From positions 11,582,501 through 11,646,500 of the forward strand of contig OX465282.1 of assembly GCA_949987705.1 (NCBI GenBank): a stretch of 64,000 bases of DNA. The letters are read 5' to 3'. The notes beneath the pieces were generated by a model that saw nothing but the letters and a program-made list of their open reading frames with translations, was not told the origin of the DNA and did no database searches. Shown piece by piece: positions 57,550-64,000 of the stretch. Position 1 is the stretch's first letter; each line of letters starts with the position of its first letter. The translations under genes and the position numbers were made by a program. Source of the DNA: Thereva unica (lineage: Eukaryota; Arthropoda; Insecta; Diptera; Therevidae).

Positions 57550-57998
57550 AATTCCTCCTCCAGGCATCGGCTTTGGCTATAGCATTCTAATCCTAGATTC
57601 GGTCTCTATAGAATACAGTGTCTTTATTTGAGAGTATGTTTTGAATGCTGCCCTAGTGTGGCTAGCTAAAACCCCTGCTCAAATTCTGCTCGCCTGATTT
57701 CTTCTGCTTACATCTGCTCTTTTAACGTACCTTTAAGAGTAAGAATTCGATACTCGACTGTTCAGCTTCACTGGGACTTGAAAGTTGTCCCACAGTCTGT
57801 ATTTCCAAGTTCTTTCAACATCCAAGTATTCAAACCTAGAATTTTCCACCATCTATCTCCACATCTTCCTCAATGCTCATAGCCTCAAACATGTTTTATC
57901 CTTCAAACTAAGCTTACTACTAGACACATTTGACCACGACATGACCAAGGACATGCCGAACTGATATTACAAAGGCTTCTTAGATATTACAAAGGCTT
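57550..57998 (+). mobile_element. Family J LINE, C-terminus and 3' UTR remnant
   Basis: With one frame the plus strand reads RLISSAYICSFNVPLRVR then PQSVFPSSFNIQVFKPRIFH near 57,797-57,856. This matches RLAHSSHSLHLQLPLSRT and SQSVFPSSYNIQEFKRRVHH of the 50.1 kb copy. The following CTAAGCTTACTACTAG and GACATGACCAAGGACATG match the J 3' UTR. A 16-bp direct duplication, GATATTACAAAGGCTT, occurs at 57,963-57,978 and 57,983-57,998, where the element ends. Confidence 0.8.
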
Positions 57999-57999
57999 A

Positions 58000-58110
58000 G
58001 AAGCATTCTCTGGTGTCCCTCAAGGTAGTCATCTTGGCCCTCTCCTTTTTATTTTAGAACTGCCACATTCTAACAAAATACTCGTCTATGCTCATCTAAC
58101 TTATTTTGTT
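58000..58110 (+). mobile_element. Family K LINE RT scrap (motif B)
   Basis: SGVPQGSHLGPLLFILELPH then ILVYAHLTYF corresponds to SGVPQGSHIGPLLFIL and ILIYADDIKLY of the K copy at 60.75-60.87 kb. The YADD aspartates are lost. It directly abuts the J remnant. Confidence 0.7.
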
Positions 58111-58114
58111 TATT

Positions 58115-60215
58115 TTTTATTTATTAAAATTGTTTGTGTGAAGTAAGTATTAGTAATGTAGTTTTTATTTTTAACAAAGAAACAATAAATCCGCTGCGTG
58201 GTAGAATTCGTCAATCTCAATACCAAACATTCATAAACCTCCGGTCTTTGAATTATGTTTATTCCATTTAAACTTACAAACCACCTACAAAGCCAAGAAG
58301 TTAATAAATTTCTCAAAATCCCTTCAAACACAATGGTAAAGGAAAACACTTACGAAAACCGTTTTATTTCAAATGCAAACATCCGTAAACCATTAAAAAC
58401 TCGTTATATTGCAATATAACGTTTGATAATGTCACCCGGGCACCTATCCAATATCATCAATAGACTATGAAATTATTCTCAACTTAAACATAACTTGCAT
58501 ATCCATATCCATCATAATCAAAACTTCTTTCTTCTTTTCTTCTCTTATGTTGACTTTCCATCATCGAACTCAATCTATCCATTGTAACTAGCACCTCTTC
58601 ACCATTCAACTTTTGTACGAGCCAAGAATTATAATAAAAGAGCATCGTCCAGCCACATCTAGACCCAAGTCAAGTCTTTAGGGACGTCAATTTCTTTATC
58701 CTATGTAGGTAGATAGATAGATGTATTTTGGCGCGTTGTGTCCATAATCAAGATCAGCCACCACCGATAGGGTGAGGATATGCCTTGGGTGGAAAAGTAT
58801 ATGGGGGGGTGGACGGGGGGTTGGGTCGAGCAGGCAGCCAAACGGGAACGGGATATGGTGTGCCTGTACAATAACCAAAATGAAATTCTGTCCATGATCA
58901 GATGTCACATTTGTCATCTGGCAAGACAATAAAGTAATAAAAACATTAACTCTGGCAATAAAGGAATTCAGAACAATCATGGTGGGGGTAGAGAGACCAC
59001 CACCATTCTCTGTGTGTAATGTAGGGTCTTCCTGAAGTCTGGCCATGCATAACTAAGTGGACGTTCTAAACGAAAGACAAGACTCTCTACTATACGTATA
59101 TATATACAACAACATCCTCCTCCTCCACCTCCATCTGCTTCTTTCTTTGCTACACAAAATTCATGAATGTGCCATCCACGAACTTCCAACTCCAGGTAAG
59201 GTAGCCCTCGTACGTTTTACGTCACTATAGGTACAACAAAAAAAATGGAAGAGCCAGGGGAAAAATATAAAGAGGAATAAATTTTTTTTTTTGGTGTGTG
59301 CGGATAGCTCGGTTGTGAATCAAACGAACATGACATGTCTGTGGGTGAAATTTGGGGTTTGACTCATTGATTAGGTGCCAGCAGGTGCATACTAATTACA
59401 GGTGAGTGAGTTTCTGCATACCAGCAGCAGCCGAGCAGCAGTCAGCCTGGCAGCAGTGAATTCCTCCCTCTCTACTATATACCCAAAATGCCATTGGGGA
59501 TTTTATTGTTGGCCCACCCGCAAATGGAACCATTTGCGGTTATATGGGTAAATGAAAAGCTTCTGAATACGTTTCATATCAATTTTGTAGCTGGTCTGCA
59601 CCAGGCTTCCATACCAACTCATACCGTATTCGAGACAGGATTTTGGCCAACATTATCAATGCAATTTATCACACCCAGAAAATTGTTGTCATCGGTAAAG
59701 ATTTAAATCCGAAACATGCTTGATCGATTTTGAAATGGACATGTACATACACACACGCACACACAGAAATACCGTATGTGTATCCCAGAATTTTCAATTC
59801 GTCCAAAATGACGAACGTACAGCGGAACTGCAGCTTCCTTTTTGTGTGACGTGGTTACATGGTGTACACCCAAGAACATCCTTTAAATATGGCATGTACT
59901 AAAGGGAATAACATTTTATTTTTTTTACAAATTGGTGTTTACCAACATATTTTTAATACAGGATTTTTGAGTTCAGTTCTTTGTGGAGTGGCATGTCACT
60001 AATATTGAAAAAATATGATAACATCTGGGTCCTACTCTGACGTCCTTCTATTGATATTTCTTGTTGACGGATACCTTGGCGGGTACTACGACCTATTTGG
60101 TCTATTGTGACATCACCGCCTTTAAAAACCATTGAGGTTAAGGCTTCTAAAATAGTCTAAAACTGTTTAAGGTTTCCTGTAGTAAGGAAGTCGCAACGGA
60201 GGCTCAATCTCTTCC
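58115..60215. other. Intergenic with one perfect short palindrome
   Basis: CGTTATATTGCAATATAACG at 58,402-58,421 is a perfect 20-bp palindrome. CCGCAAATGG/CCATTTGCGG at 59,518-59,539 is a small hairpin. Frames at 59,488-59,706 and 59,720-59,902 are open but unrecognised. Otherwise nothing firm. Confidence 0.45.
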
Positions 60216-60219
60216 TCAC

Positions 60220-61407
60220 TATGGATGTAGATGTAGACAATTTTCGACATATCAATGCAATCCAAACGGCTCAAAGTTATCTCTGTTTATAACCAGGGAA
60301 GATACCTCGAAACATAAAAATGAACTTCCACAAGATTTTTCGTCCGGTCCTGATGGAATCCCTCCATGTGTAAGAACGCTGTAAGAACGAAATATCTAAT
60401 TATAGACCAATTGCAAATTTATCGTCCATACCAAAAATCTTCGAATCTATTATTTATTCTGCTATAGCCCCTATCTGCAAGAGACTTATCTCAACAAACC
60501 AACGTGGATTTCTTGCAGCTCGCTTCATTACAACTAATTTACTGGAGTTCTCTTTACACACAGTTCGAGCCTTTGTCACTGGTTGCCAAACTGACTGTGT
60601 TTACACAGACTTCAGTAAGGCTTTCGACAAGCTCTCTCACTCTAATATATTGTAGGTCTAAAACTAAAGAAATTAGGCTTTCCGAATTCCCTTGTGGTAT
60701 GGTTCCAGTCAAATCCGCGTCCAGTCCGCGGAGTCAAATCTAAATTCTCTGGTGTCCCGCAAGGTAGTCATATTGGTCCTCTCCTTTTTATTTTATAAAT
60801 TGACGATATTGTTAACGAGCTAAGGCACTGTAAAATCCTTATTTACGCCGATGACATCAAACTTTATCGCCACATAAGGAGTATAGAGGATTGCAAACTT
60901 ATGCAAGCAGACCTAAACACCTTCTATTCTTGGTGTGCCAACAATAACCTGGTGCTTAATATTAGTAAATGTGAGATCATGACTTTTTGTAGGAAACGTG
61001 GTATTATAACTTATGACTATACTTTTCTCGACAACAAGCGCGCTAACTCTGTAATCGATCTAGGAGTTAGGTTAGAAAGTTAGTTGGGTTTCTCCTCCCA
61101 CATCAATTATATATCCGCCAAGGGCAATTCAATCCTGGGATTTATAAAAAGATGGTCAAAAGAATTCAACAACCCCTTCATAGCTAAACACTTGTACGTA
61201 TATTTGGTTAGGCCTTTGCTTGAATACGCCTCCCAGGTATGGTCTCCTTACTACCCCTCCCATGTTGGTAAAATCGTATCGGTTCGATGGAAGTTCGTCC
61301 GGGGGATGACCCACTTACTCTTCCGCCTTATGAAAGCATACTTAAATTGTTCAACTTAAGCTCTCTCCATAAGCGTCACGAGATCGCTGACGTTATATTC
61401 GGTCATC
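60220..61407 (+). mobile_element. Jockey/CR1-like LINE, RT pseudogene (family K, best copy)
   Basis: The plus strand in order: SSGPDGIPP near 60,340, NYRPIANLSSIPKIFESI near 60,400-60,455 (motif 1), STNQRGFLAARFITTN (motif 2A), VYTDFSKAFDKLSHSN near 60,600-60,645 (palm A), SGVPQGSHIGPLLFIL near 60,750-60,795 (palm B), ILIYADDIKLYRHI near 60,836-60,880 (motif C, YADD intact). Then NLVLNISKCEIMTFCRKRG, VIDLGVRLE, LGFIKRWSKEFNNPF, LVRPLLEYASQVWSPYY and finally YESILKLFNLSSLHKRHE. In-frame stops (near 60,797 and 61,081) and frameshifts make it a pseudogene. The endonuclease and 3' UTR are not seen here. It ends where the N element begins on the other strand. Confidence 0.88.
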
Positions 61408-62985
61408 GGTAGAATAATGACATGGTATGCTCAGGCCATATACGCCCAACCCTACCCCTTTAACGGTTTTGGAACCGTCCGTATAACAAAAGGCCGTGCT
61501 TCTTTTAAAGAGAGACCTGCCATATTGCCACTCTGACCTTTTTCGAAAAATGGTAGTAAACGGTTTGTCAAAATCAATAGTGGCAGGAATGGTATTGGAC
61601 AATCATATCATTGGCTCCAGTTTTAGCTCTTTTAGGATCGATAAATTATCCAGAAGGTCTCCTGGCTTAAAGGAGAATAGCCCACTCCAGAGTCTCCTTT
61701 TTCACTACTAGATGTCGCGGAGGGAGGTTCAGTAGGGCCTCCATAGCCGCAGTCGGCCAGGTGCTTTAGGGCCCTTGTGACACCAAGACAGGCCAGTCTT
61801 TGTACCCTGGCCAGCTTAATCATAGCACCATTTTGTTTGGTTTTGTCCCACCATGCGATGGATGCATACGTGACCATAGACCGTCGAATATAGCCAAAAT
61901 CTTAACCTCGATTTGAGACCCCAGGTTTTCCCTGCAAATTGACGACAAATATGGAGAAATGTAATTGGCTTGGTAGTTACTTTCTCAATCTGGGATTTCC
62001 AGGAGAACTTTTGATCCAGGATTATGCCTAGATATTTTAGCCTCCTTTGAGAAAACCATTTCTTTGCCATCCAAAGAGGGAGCTTTTAAATTTAGCTTCC
62101 TACTATAAGTAAATGGTACGATGATAGTTTTTTTGGGTTAACACCCAAGCTCTTGCTACTGCATCAAATATGTACAGACGACAGAGCGGCTTACATGAGG
62201 TCTGAAACGGTGCTATCAAGCCCCTCGCTAATCGTTATGATGATATTGTCTGCTTAGGCTTGTGCTTTAAAGCCCCGGCTACTCAGGTCGGCAAGAAATT
62301 CGTCGATCACGATTGACCATAGGAGGGGTGATAGGACGCCCCCTTGAGGACAGCCTTTAGCAGCCATTATCCTAATCGATTCACCATTCATCTCAGTAGT
62401 TATCTATCTGCTGCTGAGAAGCGATGCGATCTATCTCGAAGTAGGGGGATGAATGCCCTTTTTACTGCTGGTTCATTGATCGCGTCGAAGATAACGTTGT
62501 CAAACGCACCCTCAATTTCTGCAAAGGCACAGAGAAAGATTTCCGTGACCCAAAGGGAGTTCTCAATATCTTACACTAGCACATGAATGGCAATCTCTGT
62601 AGATCTGCTAGGCCGGTAGGCAGTGAAGTTGTTTCGCGGTAAGACCCTCTCTAATATGCCTGTCTAGAACTTTCTCCATCGATTTCAGGAGAAAGGAGGA
62701 GAGGCTGATGGGTCGATAGGATTTTGCTTCCCTGTATGATCTTCTCCCCGATTTAAGGATAAAGACTACCAACACCTCGGAATATGGGCCAGCGCAAAGC
62801 AACCCTGAAGTAGTGGTAGCAGGATTGGTAAGATCTCTTCCAAGCCTCCCTGTAGAAGAGCTAGGAAGATGTGGTGGTTTCCAGCAGTCTTGAAATGGTT
62901 GAAGGTGCCTAAGGCCTACTCAATTTTTCGCGCAGTGAAAATCCTGTTTGCCAGGCCTTGGTTCCTATTATAAGACCGGTAGGCA
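61393..62985 (-). mobile_element. LINE with RNase H, RT plus partial RNase H (family N, best copy)
   Basis: From the high-coordinate side on the minus strand: GGAACCAAGGCCTGGCAAAC, shared with 11,089; then SYRPISLSSFLLKSMEKVLD near 62,675-62,735 (motif 1); FAEIEGAFDNVIFDAI near 62,480-62,530 (palm A with E-G-A-F-D); CPQGGVLSPLLWSIVIDEFL near 62,290-62,350 (palm B). ADNIIITISEG near 62,220-62,250 stands in place of YADD, with a stop just before it. RRLKYLGIILDQKFSWKSQI near 61,990-62,045, YASIAWWDKTKQNG, then STAFCYTDGSKTVKGVGLG near 61,455-61,510 (RNase H, first catalytic aspartate in TDGS) follow. The RNase H is cut off at about 61,393, where family K starts. Stops and frameshifts are present. 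Elements of this build belong with I/LOA/Outcast-type LINEs. Confidence 0.85.
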
Positions 62986-62989
62986 AGTA

Positions 62990-63895
62990 CTACCTCCGAT
63001 ATTAGGTTCTATGGCCAATCCAGTGTCAGTTACCTGAGAACTTGGGAAGTGAGTGCTCATTTATAGCTACATGGCATCCCAGGTGTTCTCCGCAAAGGAC
63101 CCTTCAGGACTCTTGAAAGAGACAATGCCATGGTGTCTGGTTTGGTCTGATGTCCTTAATAATAACAAGAACCTTATAAGGAATCGGCATCCAAAAATAA
63201 AAGGATAAATAAAATTTCCTTCGAAAATAAATTTTTTTCACTCTTTGATCAAAGGATAATGCAAAAGGATATACACAACCACACAAGGAAAAGATTTTCA
63301 CAGTCGGTTAGAGTTCATCCTGGTTTTATTTTCTTTTTTTTTTATTTTGTGTTTCTTCATAGGATTCTTTTTTTATTATTTATTTATTATTATTAAGGAT
63401 GCATTGAAAGATTTTGTTGTACGCTATCTAGAAATTGTAAAAAGAAATTTTCGTCTGTTTTTACCTCAAATTCCTGTTCATATACAATATACATCTATAT
63501 ACATATATTTTCTTTTCGTCTCGTTTATTTCCTTGTTTATATTTTTTGTTTTATCATTTTCTAACATAAAGTTAAAGGCATACACGGACAGCACAACATA
63601 AGGAAACGAAAGACAAAATTGAAAGGTTACCTCTTAAATGTCTTTGAATATTTTCGCTGGAGGATTTCAAGGAGGAAAATTTCTCTGTTCTCTTTTCGTT
63701 GTTTTATTTTTTTTCGTTTGGCTATGTATGTACGAAGAAGGATACAAGAAGAAATTGTCTGCTACTCCTTGAGAATATAATCGAATTAGATTTTACCTTT
63801 GGTATGAAATATCCCATGGGAGGATTGTCTATGGGAATTTAAGAGTAATAACAAAAATTAAATATCATAAAATAATAGGGAATGTTAGTCGTTTA
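62990..63895. other. Intergenic, nothing recognised
   Basis: AT-rich. The 84-codon frame at 63,347-63,601 is a Phe/Ile/Tyr-rich translation of T-rich DNA and not a credible gene. Confidence 0.45.
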
Positions 63896-63897
63896 AG

Positions 63898-64000
63898 TAA
63901 AATTCTTCTTCTTCTTCGATGGCACTCCAATTCAAGCCATAGTCTCCATCAGATTTTTCCTTCAGCAGCTTGTCTCCAGTTTCTTGTATTGAGCAGTTTT
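63898..64000 (-). mobile_element. Possible RTE-type LINE 3' end at window edge
   Basis: The minus strand has an ACTGGAGACAAGCTGCTGAA block, then GGAGTGCCATC and a GAAGAAGAAGAAGAA tail (plus-strand TTCTTCTTCTTC near 63,903-63,917). This resembles the W-R-x-x-x-E-E-A... end with trinucleotide tail of RTE-like elements and the layout at 48.94-48.97 kb. The rest would lie outside the window. Confidence 0.35.

Noticed and set aside
59488..59902. Two adjacent plus-strand frames as host exons
   Set aside because: No recognisable domain, no convincing splice sites at their edges and only 60-72 codons each.
2930..60000. CRISPR array
   Set aside because: None of the short tandem or dispersed repeats has regular unique spacers, and the sequence is clearly eukaryotic. 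The 15.2-17.2 kb array is contiguous tandem repeats.

Overview
The window reads as non-genic DNA from an insect nuclear genome, most likely a fly-like (dipteran) species. The base composition is AT-rich. CAA/CAG, CA, TA and ATTC microsatellites are scattered throughout, and almost every recognisable coding signal is a decayed transposable element. No cellular protein-coding gene, rRNA operon, genuine tRNA gene or CRISPR array could be supported. It is probably a large intergenic region or a giant intron. The dipteran assignment is an inference from repeat content, not a proof.

Most recognisable elements are non-LTR (LINE) retrotransposons. I group them by shared motifs and label the groups for this window only. 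R (R1-clade) lies at 0.86-1.26, 4.24-5.03, 13.78-15.05, 30.80-32.33, 33.68-34.05 and 46.6 kb. J (a CR1-like EN/RT type without RNase H) lies at 13.08-13.78, 47.66, 50.06-52.04 and 57.55-58.00 kb. K (Jockey/CR1-like) lies at 21.90-23.11, 58.00 and 60.22-61.41 kb. L (CR1/Jockey-like) lies at 6.44-7.33 kb. N (LINE with RNase H, I/LOA/Outcast-like) lies at 11.05-12.12, 29.99-30.36, 55.38-56.03 and 61.39-62.99 kb, with a doubtful piece near 20.0 kb. An RTE-type element lies at 25.05-27.17 kb, with probable RTE 3' ends at 48.66, 57.26 and 63.9 kb. There is also a Ty3/Gypsy pol remnant (5.4-6.2 kb) and a Tc1-type transposase remnant (12.13-12.66 kb).

Only two copies keep long open frames. The R copy at 30.8-32.3 kb is 5'-truncated, has an A-rich tail and is flanked by a 14-bp target-site duplication, so it is the youngest dated insertion. 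The J copy at 50.1-52.0 kb is broken by one missing base.

Non-autonomous elements give the most unusual material. (1) Two copies of a sequence resembling 5S rRNA (37.6 and 39.2 kb, minus strand) share derived substitutions and flanking body, as expected of a 5S-derived SINE. (2) Four copies carry a tRNA-like head (2.5, 12.8, 20.7 and 46.3 kb); some share a body and tail. (3) A tandem array (15.2-17.2 kb) is interrupted by two different inverted-repeat elements of 500 and 757 bp, so their insertion sites can be read against intact units. (4) A 909-bp element has TIR CCCGACTAGAATT and TA flanks (36.6-37.5 kb). (5) A hAT-like MITE family has three copies (48.0, 49.6 and 52.0 kb). (6) A perfect 89-bp-arm palindrome with a 1-nt centre lies at 49.13-49.31 kb.

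The elements are often packed end to end. For example, N, Tc1, tRNA-SINE, J and R follow one another between 11.05 and 15.05 kb. This indicates repeated nesting and truncation rather than a functional gene cluster.
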